DNA of 64,000 nt from Cryptomeria japonica (taxonomy: Eukaryota; Streptophyta; Pinopsida; Cupressales; Cupressaceae), in NCBI RefSeq assembly GCF_030272615.1, contig NC_081415.1:420786257-420850256 (forward strand), written 5' to 3'. This document shows, one piece after another, positions 11,197 to 24,487 of the stretch. A program made the translations under genes and the position numbers. The number at the start of each line of letters is the position of its first letter. Position 1 is the stretch's first letter. The notes below the pieces were generated by a model. That model was given only the letters and a program-made list of their open reading frames with translations. It searched no databases and was not told the origin of the DNA.

Positions 11197-13012
11197 TGAT
11201 AGGGAGAAACTCAAGAATTGGCTAAAATTATGTGTTTGTAATCAATTTGGCTTGCAAGTTCCCTCATAGGTCATTGTTCAAGTTTTTTCCACTTGTTTAG
11301 GTATTTTTTTTTTAATTTATTTCCTGCTCTATGCTTCATACCAACCCTGCGATCTTCCTACCATGTTAGTTCTTATTTTCATTCATACTTGCTCTCAAGA
11401 CTCACAAAAGTGCAACTTTGCTTCCTAACTCCAAACACCAAAATCACTCACCAAGAGTTGTAGGAGATCTAGGACATTTTCTAACATCCTATTAGGCTTA
11501 TTTCAACTTGTTTTGGTAATCTATTCAATTGTCTTCTTACCCGATTTGAAGACAAGCTCAAAACAGGGCTACAAGGAAAGAGCCCCAATTACCCCTCCAA
11601 AACTGCTACAACTCTTATAACTCCTCAAATTTCCAAAACAATTCATAAAAACCTTTCATATCTAAATACCCTTTATGGATATCTTTCAATTTTGTTCTAT
11701 GAGGAGGTCTGACAAGACCGTACAATTTTTGTCCTATAAATGTGCCTAAAAATAAGGGTTTTCAAGGGTTGTGAGTCTTCAAACACCTTATCACCATTCC
11801 AAACTCTTCTTCAGACCACCAAATATTTTGAGAATGTCTTTACCATAATTATTAATCCTTCCAAATTCCTTCCCTTTAAGCATAAAGACAAACACTTGAT
11901 GTGCAACCAAGTTTCAAGAGGAAAAGTGCTCAAAAACCATTGTATTCAACACTTTGGCTACTCAAAATACATTTCCAACAAACTATTCATTGAAACATCC
12001 TCCCATCTAGTCTAAAATCTCTGTCCAAACTTCATTCCACCTTAGTAAACCAAAAATGAGGTCCACTTGGTGGGGGTTTGCAAAGAACCTTTGTTTTACA
12101 CCATGAAAATTCACTAGCCAGGCTATAGGAGCTCGCCTAGTAAGAAACAAAAACCATTTTCTTTGTCATTGCCATCAAAAAAAAACTTATATATACAAGA
12201 AGGCTATGTAAAGAAACTTGAATCTCAGAGGTCATGGAGAAAGAGCCAAAGAAAATCAAGTTGCTTCCATTGTTGAAGCCAAACCCTTACTCAATCGAGA
12301 CCAGGGCTAAAACAAAATAATTTTCATACAATGTTAAAACTTCACACCAGCATGCAAACCCAAGTGAGAAAGCCTTAACACAACATGGCACAACTGACCA
12401 AATGAAAATATTACAACCAAATTCTTAGGAAGTACGGATTGCTATAGCATATGGAGCAAAAATGCAAGAAAAGTGACAAAATTCTTAGTTTTTGTATTGA
12501 GTTCTTCTTGTTTTCGAATGCCAACCTAATAAAAAGTTGTGTGAGGCTTTAAATAGACACTCACCACCCAAATTATGCCCAGGTACGGACCAATAACCAC
12601 CTTTTGCCTTATTTTTACAAATTTTCCAAAATTGTCAAAATGTTGCTTGACAACTTTGACAATTGTTAGTACAATGAGCTTTTTTTACTTGTGAGCCAAA
12701 TATACTTAACTCCACTAAGTGAAATGGTTTAATATAACCAAAAAAACATATTTCAATGCCTAACAAGGCTTTCTAAGGCATTTTGACCATTTTTCCACAT
12801 TTTGCCCATTCTAGGCTTACAAAGCATAAAAGGTCAAAAATAGACCAAAAACTCAACAAACAACAAAAATAAGACACAAAGGACATTTAAACACACTAAA
12901 CACACCCTTTTTACATACAAAAATTCCATTATTCAATTGAGACCAACATAGGCCATTTCAAACCAAAATTTAATGAAGTGCTCCATTAGCTTCACTAGGT
13001 GCTCCTGCACCA
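11197..13012 (-). repeat. 3' LTR of the chromovirus
   Basis: The minus strand runs TGGTGCAGGAGCACC.. to ..CTCCCTATCA, canonical TG..CA. The first 15 bases fold as GGTGC-AGGA-GCACC. It matches 17722-19537 along its full length. Confidence 0.95.
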
Positions 13013-13026
13013 TACTCCCCCAAAGA
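13013..13026 (-). other. Polypurine tract of the chromovirus
   Basis: The minus strand reads TTTGGGGGAGTA directly before the TGGTGCAGG start of the 3' LTR. Confidence 0.75.
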
Positions 13027-13069
13027 CAAAGAAGTCAAGTGACTTAGTTGGGCAAAAATAAGGGATCAA

Positions 13070-16017
13070 TTCCAGACTGAATAAAGTCTAATTCAGGTAC
13101 CCAAGTAGCCTCAGAGTCTATTTTGTCCTTCCACTTGATCAAATGCTTTGTATAGACATAGTGTCGAGTCTTTTTGAGAATCCTAGAATCCAAAACCTTT
13201 TCAGCTTGAGGCATGGGTGTAGAAGGAGGAGGCAGGTCTAAAAGTTATTGGTGAACATATGAAACTCTCTCATCCTCCTTGGGAAGCTTCCCTTTGTATG
13301 CAACCAAATCTACAGTATTAAAGATAGGAGACAATGCAACATCATTAGGCAAATCAACCTTATAAGCATTAGAGCCATACTTAGCCAAAACCTTACAAGG
13401 ACCTATCCTCCTCATTTTTAGTTTATTGGGAATTCCTTTTTGAAGTTTGGACTTATTCAAGTGCACCATCACAAAGTCACCAACTGAAAATTGTACATCT
13501 TTCCTTGTTGCACCAACTCTAGCTTTGACCTTTTGTGAGGCATCTTGGAGAGTTTGCTTTACTTGATCATAAACCTCCTTCATAGAATGAGCTACATCAT
13601 CAGCTTGACCACTTATTTGCTACACATTACCAAGGTTTCTCAACTCCATAACACCCCTTGGGTGCATACAATACACTATCTCAAAAGGACTCTTACCAGT
13701 AGACCTGTTGACACTGTCATTGTAGGCAAACTCTGCTTGGTGAAGAATCTGATCCCAACTCTGTACATACTCTTTTGTCAAGCACCTTAAGAGGTTACCA
13801 AGTGTCCTATTGACCACCTATGTTTGGCCATCGGTTTGGGGATGACAGGCTGAACCAAAAGACAATTTAGTACCCAATCTTTTCCAAAGAGTTTTCCAAA
13901 AATGTCCAAGGAATTTGACATCTCTATCTGAAACCAATACTAAGAGGCAAACCATGGTTTCGAATAACCTCTTTGAAAAACAAATGTGCAATGTGACTAG
14001 CATCATGAGTGGTTTTGCTAGGAACAAAATGTGCCATTTTACTAAATCTATCAACAACAACAAAAATGCTATCAAAACCGAGCTTTGTTTTGGGTAAACC
14101 AGCCACAAAATCCATACTCACACATTCCCATGGCCTTGTAGGAATGGGTAATGGCTGATAAAGACTAGCATTGGTAGATGTGCCTTTTGCCTTTTCGCAA
14201 ACCATACACTGCTCAACATACCTCCTGATATCCCTTTGCATTCTTGGCCAATAGTAGAAATGTTGCACAAATTCCAATGTTTTGTTTAGACCAAAATGAC
14301 CACTCAAACACCCATTATGCTTCTCTTGGATCAGATTTTCCTTCATTGAGCCTTTGGGAACACACAACTATTCACCTCTAAACAACAAACCATTTTGCAA
14401 GGTAAATTCAACATATTAATTATGAAAATGGTTTTGAAATTCACGACAAACCTTGTAAATGGCTACAAAATCTTCATCATTTGGATACAAATCCTTGAAG
14501 CAATCAATTCCAATACTCTGAATCTGCACTTCTTCCACTGTTAGTAGCCTTCTACTCAAAGCATCTACTACTTTATTACATTGTTCCTTTTTATGCTTAA
14601 TGGAAAATGTATATGATTGCAAGTACTCAACCCATTTAACATGTCTATGATGCAACTTATCCTGTGAATTCAAAAAACTAAGAGCTTGATTATCTGTGTA
14701 CACAACAAACTCTTTGGGCAGCAAATAGTGCCTTCATTTTCGAAGAGATTGGACAAGAGCATACAATTCAAGATCATAGGATGAATACTTCTTTTTTGCA
14801 TCATTGAGATTTTCACTAAAGAAAGCTACCGGTCTATTATCTTGACTCAAAATAGAACCAACTGCTATGTTACTTGCATCACATTCAATAGTGAACAACT
14901 TATCAAAACTAGGAAGAATGAGTATTGGTTGTGTAGTTACCTTTTGTTTCAAGATTTCAAACCCCTTATTATCTTCTTTGGTCCACTGAAACTTTGTCTT
15001 GACTCCACCTTTAATAGTATCTAGCATAGGTGCACAAATCTCACTGAATCCCCTTATAAACTTCCTGTAGAACTATGCCAAACCATGAAAGCTCCGCACT
15101 TCACTTGTTTTTGGTGTTGGCCAATTGGTGATGGCTTCCACCTTTGATGTGTCCATTTTCAAGTCCCCACCTGAAACTACAAAACCAAGATAGACTAGTT
15201 CCTACTGCATAAATTCACACTTCTCCAAGTTTATTGTTAGTTGCTCATCATACAATTGTTGCAATACAAATTTCAAATGCTTTAGATGTTCATCTTTAGC
15301 TATACTAAAAATCAAGATATCATCTAAGTATACAACAACAAATTTACCAATAAAATATTTAAGCACTTCATTCATGAGTCTCATGAATGTACTAGGAACA
15401 TTAATGAGACCAAATGGCATAACAAACCACTCATAAAGTCCTTCATTAGTTTTGAAGATTGTTTTCCACTCATCACCTTCCTTTATCCTGATCTGGTGGT
15501 AACCACTCTTGAGATCAATCTTTGTGAAACACTTTGTAACTCCCAAGGAATCCATCAAATCTTCAAACCTTGGGATAGGGAATATGTATTTGATAGTGAT
15601 TTTGTTAATGGCTCTTGAATTTGTGCATAGCCTCCATGTTCCTCCTTTCTTTGGTGCTAACATTGTAGGTATGGCACAAGGACTTATGCTCTTCCTTATC
15701 AAACCTTGATCTAACAACTCTTGTATTTGTCTAGCAACTTCTTTATTATGTTCTGGGGTCATCTTATAGGCTGCTTTGTTGGGTAATGAGGCTCCTAGAA
15801 TGAAGTCAATTTGATGGCATATGGCTCTAGTAGGTGGTAGGGTTGTTGGTGCTCCATCACTTATGATTTCTTTAAAGTTGTCTAGTATTTTCTGCACTTC
15901 ATGAGGTATGTGAACCTTCTTTTCTTTATTTTCTCCCTTTGGTTTCACTATGAGAGAAAATCCCACTCCTTCACCCTCTTCAAGAGTGTTTATGAACTCT
16001 TTTTCACTCACCAACAA
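13070..16017 (-). pseudogene. Chromovirus pol: RT, RNase H, integrase, chromodomain
   Basis: RT (about 15202-16017) has IDLKSGYHQIRIKEGDEWKT, FVMPFGLINVPSTFMRLMNE and the catalytic box YLDDILIF. RNase H (14416-15027) has FTIECDASN and FVVYTDNQAL. Integrase (13620-14367) has a zinc-binding region (H..H in HNGCLSGHFGLNKT, C..C in QCMVCEKAKG) and core residues [19 protein letters not shown]. The GPY/F-like region (13245-13583) has RRIGPCKVLAKYGSNAYKV. A chromodomain-like tail follows (13083-13208), with LIKWKDKIDSEATW, after an in-frame TAA at about 13243. Stops also separate RT from RNase H and RNase H from integrase, so it is inactive. Chromodomains of this class are known to target integration to heterochromatin. 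Confidence 0.92.
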
Positions 16018-16233
16018 GGCATTTAAGTTTTTGGACTTGTTTCCCTCTCCTTCATCATTTAAGGACTGAATTTTATATGTGACTCGATCTTTTTGAAAAG
16101 AATAAGAGTTCTCACCATTATGAATGGCTTTTCTATCAAATTATCATGGCCTACCCAGAAGTAGGCGGCAAGCATCCATTGGGAGTATATCACACAGGAT
16201 TTTATCCTTATAACCTCCTATTGTGAACTCAAC

Positions 16234-17684
16234 TCAAGCTTGTCCATTCACCACCACATGCTGCTCCTTGTTTAGCCAAGTGACCTTATATGGACTACTA
16301 TGTGGAACTCTCTCCAATTTAAGTTTATTTGTTGCTTCCTCTAACACAATATTGTCTGTAGACCCTGAATCTATCACCACTCTACAAACTTTACCCGTGA
16401 TTCTGCACTTGATTCTAAATAAAGATCTTCTTTGAGTTGGTTCCTCTTTGTTTGGCTCCTTGATCAAGACTCTTCTCATCATTAAACTTTCCCCATCTTC
16501 TAAAGCTAAATTCACTTCTTGTATCTTATCGTTTGCTACATCTTCTTGCACATATGTCACTCTTCTTTGACCTCCTTGAGATGAAGAAGATTTCTTAGGG
16601 CATCTATAGGCGAGATGACCCAACTTTTGGCAATTGTAACACTTCATGGTGGAGAAGTAGGACCCTCTTCCCGGTCCACTAGATCTACCTCTTCCTGGGT
16701 TGCTAGATCCCCTTCCTCTATAGTTGCTCTTGTTATTAGAATCCCCACTTTTCTCTATAAGTTTGCACTCTCCTTGGGACCTTTGATCAGCTCCTCTTCC
16801 ACAAAAATTTCCTCTATGGCCTAAGGAGACCTTTGATCAGCTCCTCTTCCACAAAAATTTCCTCTATGGCCTCTACCATCTCTTCCCCTACCTCTTCCTC
16901 TATTGCTTTGTTCTTGCTTCTTCCTAATTTTCTCTTCCACTTTGAGTGTCAGCTGGTAGCACTTCTCCACTATATTGGGACACAACAAACTCAACTCTTC
17001 TTGTATATTCCATCTCAAGCCATTGAGATATCTTGCAACTTTTATGTTCTCATCTTCCACAACATTTGACCTAAAACATAGTCTTTGAAACTCCTCTGTA
17101 TAGCTTCTCACATCTAACTCCCTTTGCCTCAAATTTTGCCTCTTCTTATGTAGTTGGATTTCATAATCATCTAGTATGTAGGTTTCCTTGACCTTAGACA
17201 CCATTCCTTTCCAAGTTGCTATAGGTTGTTTCCCCTCTTTTTCTCTCTTAGCTTTAATGAACTTCCACCATGTTAAGGCAGCCCCTCTCAACCTAGACTT
17301 AGCTACCTTCACCTTTTGGGCCTATGTCACCCCATCACATTCAAAGTGATTCTTCAAGCCTTCAATCCACTCCATGACTGAATTTGGATCCATCTTGCCA
17401 CTAAAAAGAGCTACACCTTCTAAGTTTTTTCCACTCAAAGCCTTCAAGGCCTTCAAGAAAGGTTCTTGTTCAAGAACACGGTCAAGTATAGGGATCTCAT
17501 CTTCTATTGCTACCAATTTTCCCCTATCTCCTACCTTATCACTCACTTCTTCAGTTTTGACCTCTACTGAAACTAGTTTTGTCTCTAGTTGCTCCAATCT
17601 CTCCCTTAGTGCTCTATTTTCCTCTTCTTGGTCTTCTACCTTCTTGGCTAACTCAGCATTGGTCACCATCTTGAAACTACTCAC
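16234..17684 (-). pseudogene. Chromovirus gag and protease
   Basis: Gag starts at Met 17684 with a predicted coiled coil (VEDQEEENRALRERLEQLE). It continues after one in-frame TAG near 17315 through the capsid-like block GAALTWWKFIKAKREKEGKQ and VRSYTEEFQRLCFRS to an RGRGRGRDGRG basic stretch. A zinc knuckle follows (CYNCQKLGHLAYRC). The aspartic protease motif is VVIDSGSTDNIV, so the catalytic Asp is present. A 50-base tandem duplication (about 16778-16877) in the RG-rich region breaks the frame. Confidence 0.9.
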
Positions 17685-17706
17685 GTCTACCCAAGACTTA
17701 CTTCTT

Positions 17707-17718
17707 GCTCTGATACCA
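17707..17718 (-). other. Primer binding site of the chromovirus (initiator tRNA-Met type)
   Basis: The minus strand reads TGGTATCAGAGC, complementary to the 3' end of plant initiator tRNA-Met, three bases inside the 5' LTR. Confidence 0.9.
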
Positions 17719-17721
17719 CTA

Positions 17722-19537
17722 TGATAGGGAGAAACTCAAGAATTGGCTCAAATTGTGTGTTTGTAATCAATTTGGCTTGCAAGTTCCCTCAAAGGTGATT
17801 GTTCAAGTTTTTTCCACTTTTTTAGGTAATTTTTCTTTGATGTCTTTCTTTCTCTATGCTTCATACCAACCCTAAGATCTTCCTACCATGTTAGTTCTTA
17901 TTTTCATTCATACTTGCTCTCAAGACTCACAAAAGTGCAACTTTGCTTCCTAACTCCAAACACCAAAATCACTCACCAAGAGTTTTAGGAGGTCTAGTAA
18001 ATTGTCTAACATCCTATTAGGCTTATTTTAGCTTGGTTTGGTGATCTATTCAATTGTCTTCTTACCCGATTTGAAGACAAGCTCAAAACAGGGCTACAAG
18101 GAAAGAGCCCCAATTACCCCTCCAAAACTGCTAAAATGCTTATAACTCCACAAAATTCCAAAACACTTCATGAAACCCTTTCATATCTGGATACCCTTTA
18201 TGGATATCTTTCAATTTTGTGCTATGAGGAGGTCTAACAAGACCATACAATTGTTGTCCTATAAATGTGCCTAAAAACAAGGGTTTTCAAGGGTTGTGAG
18301 TCTTCAAACACCTTATCACCATTCCAAACTCTTCTTCAGACCACCAAATATTTTGAGAAGGTCTGTACCATCATTATGAATCCTTCCAACTTCTTTCCCT
18401 GCAAGCATAAAGACAAACACTTGATGTGCAACCAAGTTTCAAGAGGAAAAGTGCTCAAAAACCATTGTATTCAACACTTTGGCTACTCAAAATGCATTTC
18501 CAAAAAACTACTAATTGAAAAATCCTCCCATATGTTCTAAAAGATCTGTCAAAACTTAGTTCCACCTTAGGAAACCAAAACTGAGGTCCACTTGGTGGGG
18601 GTTTGCAAAGAAGCTTTGTTTTACACCATGAAAATTCACTAGCCGGGTTATAGGAGCTCGCCTAGTAAGCAACAAAAACCATTTTCTTTGTCATTGCCAT
18701 CAAAAAAAAACTTATATATACAAGAAGGCTATGTAAATAAACTTGACTCTCAGAGGCCATGGAGAAAGAGCCAAAGAAAATCAAGTTGCTTCCATTGTTG
18801 AAGCCAAACCCTTACTCAACCGATAACAAGGCTAAAACAAAAAAAAATTGATACAATGTTAAAACTTCACACCAACACACAAACCCAAGTGAGAAAGCCT
18901 TAACACAACATGGCACAACTGCCCAAATGAAAACAATACAACCAACTACTTAGGAAGTACGGATTGCTAAAGCATATGGAGCAAAAATGCAAGAAAAGTG
19001 ACAAAAATCTTAGTTTTTGTATTGAGTTCTTCTTGTTTTCGAATGCCAACCTGATAAAAATTTGTGTGAGGATTTAAATAGACACTCACCACCCAAATTA
19101 TTCCCAAGTATGGACCAATAACCACCTTTTTCCTTCTTTTTACAAATTTTCCAAAATTGTCAAAATGTTGCTTGACAACTTTGACAATTTTTAGTACAAT
19201 GAGCATTTTTTACTTGTGAGCCATATAGACTTAACTCCACTAAGTGAAATGGTTTACTATAACCACAAAAACATATTTCAATGCCTAACAAGGCTTTATA
19301 AGCCATTTTGACCATTTTTCCGCATTTTGCCCATTCTAGGCTTACAAAGCATAAAAGGTCAAAAATAGACCAAAAACTCAACAAACAACAAAACTAAGAC
19401 ACAAAGGACATTTAAACATACTAAACACACCCTTTGGACATAAAACAAGTACATTATTCAACTAATACCAACATAGGCCATTTCAAACCAAAATTTGATG
19501 AAGTGCTCCATGAGCTTCACTAGGTGCTCCTGCACCA
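17722..19537 (-). repeat. 5' LTR of the chromovirus
   Basis: TGGTGCAGGAGCACC..CTCCCTATCA on the minus strand, the same length as the other LTR. GTCTATTTAAAT near 19070 is a plausible TATA region. It is followed by the primer binding site. Confidence 0.95.
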
Positions 19538-19959
19538 GTTAATCTTGTTTTCTAGCCTGATGAGTAGTTGTTGACATTGTTTCCTTAGCATGTTGAGATC
19601 CTTGTTGTTTGTTGGAATACTTCTTAAAGTGAGAGATATGATTCCCCTAGCCACCAATATCTATCGATGTGAATACATACGGTGATCACCAAGCCATGGT
19701 CGAATATGATGATTAATTGATCTTCAGATAATCAAGGACAGTGACTACGCTAAGTATGTCCGAGATAATGTTGCGTGAATAAGTGTTTGGGCGATGGCCA
19801 TTAGCTGAGACTTGGATGGATGTAAAAGATATGAAAACTGATAGATAGATGAGTCGATCACTCGCAAATAGCGCTTGTTGCCAGGTTTTCACTACTTGGT
19901 TTTATTGCACTTTTTTGTTTTGTTTTTTATTTTTTTGTATTTTTCTAATTTTTTATTTT

Positions 19960-21010
19960 TTTTGCATTTTTTCACTTTTTCCATGCATCAAACGAATCAA
20001 GTGTAGAATTTATTTAGATGGATGTTGTTGGTTGGTTCGTCAAGCACATCTCCTTCTAAAGCTATTAGCTAATAGGCACCTAATCTGTAGGCTAAGATGA
20101 TGACATAGGGACCCAACCAGTTAGGTTCAAATTTCCCCTTCTTTTCTCGATCCTGTTGATTTCTGGGATTTTCTTTTAGTACAAGATCAAAGACTTTGAA
20201 AGCCCTAGGGATGACTTTGTGGTTGTAGCTTCTACACAATTGCTGCTCGTATGCTTTGAGGTGATCATAGGCATGTTGTCATTTTTCATCGAGAAGCTCT
20301 AGGTCATGCAATTTGTTTACCCGATATTCCTCATCTGGTATGAGGCCTTTCAAAGATACTCTGAGAGATGGAATTTCTACCTCAAGAGGTATAATTGCTT
20401 CTGATCCGTATACTAATGAATATGGTGTAGCCCCTATAGGTGTCTGAATACTAGTCCTGTATGGCATCATTTACTATTTTCTTGAAGATTTTCAAGATTG
20501 TTTTATTGGAGGCTTTTTCTTGACCATTCCACTATGGGTAGTAAGGTGTAGAGAAGCGATGTTGGATTTTGAATCTTTCACATAGCTCTTGTACATCTTG
20601 ATTTTTGAAAAGATGCCCATTGTCTGTGATGATAGAAGTGGGAATGTCATATCTATAAATTAGATAATTGAGAATAAAAGAGGCAGACTGTTTTCCAATT
20701 ATTGTGGTCATTGGGACTGCTTCAATCCACTTTGTGAAATACTCTATCACAGTGATAATGAACTTGTGTCCATTTGAAGAGGAAGGATGGATTTTCCCTA
20801 CTAAATCAAGTCCCCACTGACAGAAAGGCCAAGATGTTGTAAACGTCTATAGCTCTTGTGCTGGTGCATGGATAAGATTACCATGAATTTGGCACTTAGG
20901 ATATTTCTTTGCAAATTGATATGAGTCTTTCTCCATTGTCGGCCAGTAATATCCCATTCTCAGAAGTTTTTTGGTGAGAGTAGGACCACTTGAATGCATA
21001 CCACAAATAC
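19960..21010 (-). pseudogene. Tat element integrase
   Basis: The zinc-binding region runs from ELHEGICGMHSSGPTLTKKL to MGYYWPTMEKDS and KYPKCQIHG. The first Cys of the expected CPKC is Tyr here. The core includes VIEYFTKWIEAVPMTT, PTSIITDNGHLF and RFSTPYYP, then PIGATPYSLVYGSEAIIPLE. The C-terminal GPY-type motif is GKFEPNWLGPYVI. Stops near 20840, 20530 and 20275 break the frame. After pol comes an A-rich spacer running into the chromovirus insertion. Confidence 0.88.
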
Positions 21011-21229
21011 CCTCGTGAAGCTCGTGTAAGGCAAAGTCAAATTCATTACGATCAAGGCAATAAAGAAGAGTACCATCTAGACCTCGACGGTAAAGTGTGT
21101 TAGTAGTTAAGGTATAACGGGTGGTTTTCCACTTAAAGCTGTGTTTTTGGTTATGAGATAGGTCGATTGGTAGGGTATTGTTCTTAAGATATTCATAGAT
21201 TGTCCCGTATAGAGGGGAGTCTAAACTAG

Positions 21230-21652
21230 TTAAGGCATAGATGACTTGGGATGTAGAATTGTCATAGGCTGGGAAAACAGTTGCTCTACCAGGAACTCAT
21301 AACGACTTTGTTTCTCTAGAATTTGCAACAGTGAAGCGATAGTGGCCATTGCATTGGCTACTCTATTGTCCAACCTTGGTATTTGCTCGAAGGTGATGTG
21401 TATAAAGTACTGCTTGAAATCATCCACCATTCTCTTATAGGGCATTAGTTTATCATCCTTTGTCTGATATTCATCGTTTATTTGATTGATGACTAATTGA
21501 GAATCCCCATAGACTCTCAATTCCATGATTCTCCATTCCATCACCATTTTGATTCTTGTGACCAGGGCTTCATATTCAGTGATGTTGTTGGTGCCTGGAA
21601 ACGTTAGTCTATAAGATCGTGGAATGGTGTGCCCTTTTGGAGTGACAAACAA
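21230..21652 (-). pseudogene. Second (archaeal-type) RNase H of the Tat element
   Basis: A second RNase H fold lies downstream of the gypsy RNase H. TNNITEYEALVTRIKM carries the catalytic Glu, LRVYGDSQLVINQIN a catalytic Asp, and RLDNRVANAMA the last block, where the usual Asp of AD(A/L)LA is Asn. Dual RNase H is the established mark of the Tat lineage. Confidence 0.85.
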
Positions 21653-21826
21653 GATGTTGGCACCTGATCAATGTTGGGTATAGGAACCATCAAAGTATAG
21701 GATCCATTGTTTGGGTGTGATAGTGAGTACATCCATGTCTAGAAATTCCACTTGCATTGGTTGTTTATCAAGTAGTGGTGCTTCAGCCAGTTGATCTACA
21801 ATTACCTCTCCTTTGATAGCTCGACG

Positions 21827-23245
21827 CTATGTGTATTGGATATCAAACTCACTGAGAATCATGACCCATTTAGCTAATCGTCCTATAAGAGTTGCTTCGC
21901 TAAGTAAATACTTAAGAGGATCAATTTTTGCTACCAGCTTGATTGTGTGAGCTAGCATGTAGTGATGAAAATTTTGAGAGGCGAATACCATAGCTAAACA
22001 AGCCTTCTCAATGAATGTATAATTTAGCTCATATCCATTTAATGTTCTTCTGATGTAATATATATCTCGTTCCTTTCCTTCTTGATCTTCTTGTGCTAGC
22101 AATGCCCCCAATGATACTTCTATTATCAAAATGTAGAGGATGTGCATCTTTCTTGCTATTGGTGGTACCAGAACCAGTGGATTCATTAGATATTGCTTGA
22201 GTTGGTAGAATGATTCTGCGCACTTGGCTTCCCATCTGAAAGGTATGTTCTTATGTAGCAAATGATTTAATAATAAACTTTTATCTGCTAGTTGGTATAT
22301 GAATCGCCTGATAGATTGTAGTCATCCTTGTAGAGATCTGAGTTGGCTAATGTTCTTGGGAGGTAGAATCTCCATGATGGCTTGTACCTTCACTAGATCT
22401 ACTTCAATGCCCTTTGCAAACATAATGTAGCCTAATAGTTTGTTTGATGTGACCCCAAAGACACACTTTTTAGGGTTTAGTTCGACCTTGAACTGTTCCA
22501 ATCTTTGAAAGATTTTATCTAATATGCCCAAATGCTTTGCCCAAGCGTATGATTTAGCCATTAAATCATCCACATAGTCTTCCATGAAGGTATGCATCAT
22601 ATTACGAAAGATTGTTGCCATGGCTCTTTGATAAGTTTCCCCAGCATTCTTTAAGCCAAAAGGCATGGTGTTCCAAAAATGTGTTCCCCATGGATAGGTG
22701 AATGCAGTTTTATCTTGATCATCTGGGGCAATTTTGATTTGATTATAGCCAAAGAAACCGTCCATTAATGATAACATTGTGTGGCCTATTGTTAGATCCA
22801 CAATTATGTCAATGTTGGGCAAAAGAAAGTCATCCTTCGGACAGGATTTTTTGATGTCTCTAAAATCTATGCATATTTTGATGCTTCTGTCAGGTTTTGA
22901 AACCAAAACAATGTTTTAAATCCATTCAACATAGTCTATAGGTCGAATGAATCCGACGTCTAATAACTTCTTTAGTTCAGCTTTGACCAACAATGCCACA
23001 TGTGGGTTCATCTTTCTTAACTTTTGTTTGACCGGCTTAGGTCCTAGATCGATGGACAAATTATGCATGATCGGGTTTGAATCTATTCCAGACATATTTG
23101 CATAGGACCAAGCAAAATTGATTTGCTTTTCTTTAAATAATTTGATAAAATTTGGTTGCTCTTCTTCTTCCAATGATTCTGCTAGGTGTATGTCTTTGTA
23201 TATTGTTTTTGTACCGATGTCTAATGATTGAGTGTGCTCGATCAA
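21827..23245 (-). pseudogene. Tat element reverse transcriptase and gypsy RNase H
   Basis: Connection and fingers: KPVKQKLRKMNPHVALLVKA and FIRPIDYVEWI. RT core (22322-22906): IKICIDFRDIKKSCPKDDF, FGYNQIKIAPDDQDKTAFT, MPFGLKNAGETYQRAM and the catalytic box YVDDLMAKS. RNase H (21827-22261): RWEAKCAESFYQLKQYL and IYYIRRTLNGYELNYTFIEK. One stop at about 22915 and another at about 22320 split the frame. RT is intact at its catalytic aspartates. Confidence 0.92.
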
Positions 23246-24301
23246 TATGGGTGACCTCTCTTGGTAGTGTTTAGGAAGAGTGTCAAGTCTCCCATCCTTA
23301 GGTGCCTCAAAAAGGTTTTCACCCGCAAATGTGTCCTTTATTTTTACTTTTTAATCATCTAATACTGCCATTGACTGGTTTTTAGTATTAGACCCTTTGT
23401 TTCTTTCATTTTTGTGATTGAGAGGCTTGGCACTCCCCTGATTGTAGATATCATTATTTTGTTCACTGGTAGAGCACATTTCTGAATTGGTTGTACATAG
23501 ATAATGGACAATGGAATCATCATCTGGGGAAATGGGTATATCATGGTGTTCAGGTTCTTCCCAGTCTATCAAATCAGGAAATACGAGCGATAGAGTCATT
23601 TGGTGGGTCGAGATCGACTGCGGTAAGTGTCATGATAGAGGTAGCATTATAGTTGTTTGGGATGTTGGTTAGGTTAATGATATTGTCAAGGTCTTTGATG
23701 GTATCATCTTTGATGTATACTTGTTTGTATTGTTGCTACTTGTTCTCTTTAGCCTCGTAGATATGTCATGGTTCGAATTCAAGTGATCGAGACTCTGCAC
23801 CTTGTCCCTCCTAAGAAGGGGGTCTGTGTGAATGGATAGTACCTTCCTTGATATCCTCAGTAATATCTGAACAACTACCCCATTCATAGTCATTAGAATC
23901 AGGTTTAGAAGTATTGTCCCAGAGTCTCTCACTATTGCTAACAAGTACATGGTAGGGTGAGAAAAGATCTTTGATAATTGATACTAGTCTTGTAGTTTTT
24001 TCTGATTTAGAATCAAAGCCTGTGTGTACCCTTTTCATTTGTTCATACAATGTTTCTCCTCAGGGAGTAGTGATTTCTTCAGGTGGTGACTCTGCCTTGG
24101 TTTGAATAGGTTCTTGCACATGATGCACTTTCTTATAAGATGCTTCTTCCCTTTGAATGGCCAATTCCTCTCGTCTTTTCTCTATTTCTTGGTGTTCTTT
24201 CTCTTTCCTTGTTGTTTCAGCTGCTTGGTGTAGCACATCTTGGCATATGATTTTTCATTGTATTTCTTTCTTTCTTTCCACTAAGGTTTCTGATACTTAT
24301 T

Positions 24302-24487
24302 TTATTTTTGCCTAGGTGGTATACTGTGCCCATATCCCAGTCTTGTTTTGTCTCGTGAAAATTGTGAAGGAGGTTCTTGTGGTTCTGTAATGCCTTCCTG
24401 ACACTTTCCTATACGTCCTTCGCCGTTGTATCCCATCCTTTGCATGATTCGGAATCCTTTTCCATATTGGTGTGTTGGTATGGCCAC
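24302..24487 (-). pseudogene. G-patch domain between protease and RT of the Tat element
   Basis: Residues GKGFRIMQRMGYNGEGRIGK..GITEPQ match the G-patch pattern: hydrophobic-x-x-MG(Y/W)..G.G(L/I)GK..G..EP. G-patches bind RNA and activate DEAH helicases in cellular proteins; betaretroviruses carry one directly after protease. The segment lies in the pol frame series between the protease (25127) and RT (22906). Confidence 0.75.

Larger units (their letters stand above)
11197..19537 (-). mobile_element. Complete Ty3/gypsy chromovirus nested in the giant element
   Basis: 8.34 kb with two LTRs of 1816 bases, an initiator-Met-type primer binding site, a polypurine tract and a perfect 5-bp target duplication (GTTAA at 11192-11196 and 19538-19542). 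The internal order gag, protease, RT, RNase H, integrase, chromodomain identifies a chromovirus. Several in-frame stops make it non-autonomous now. LTR divergence, judged on roughly 600 aligned bases by eye, is about 6-7 percent. Confidence 0.95.

Noticed and set aside
13915-14097. Plus-strand frames inside chromovirus pol
   Set aside because: Complement of integrase coding sequence.
17707-17718. tRNA gene
   Set aside because: Only the 12-base 3' end complement is present; it is a primer binding site.
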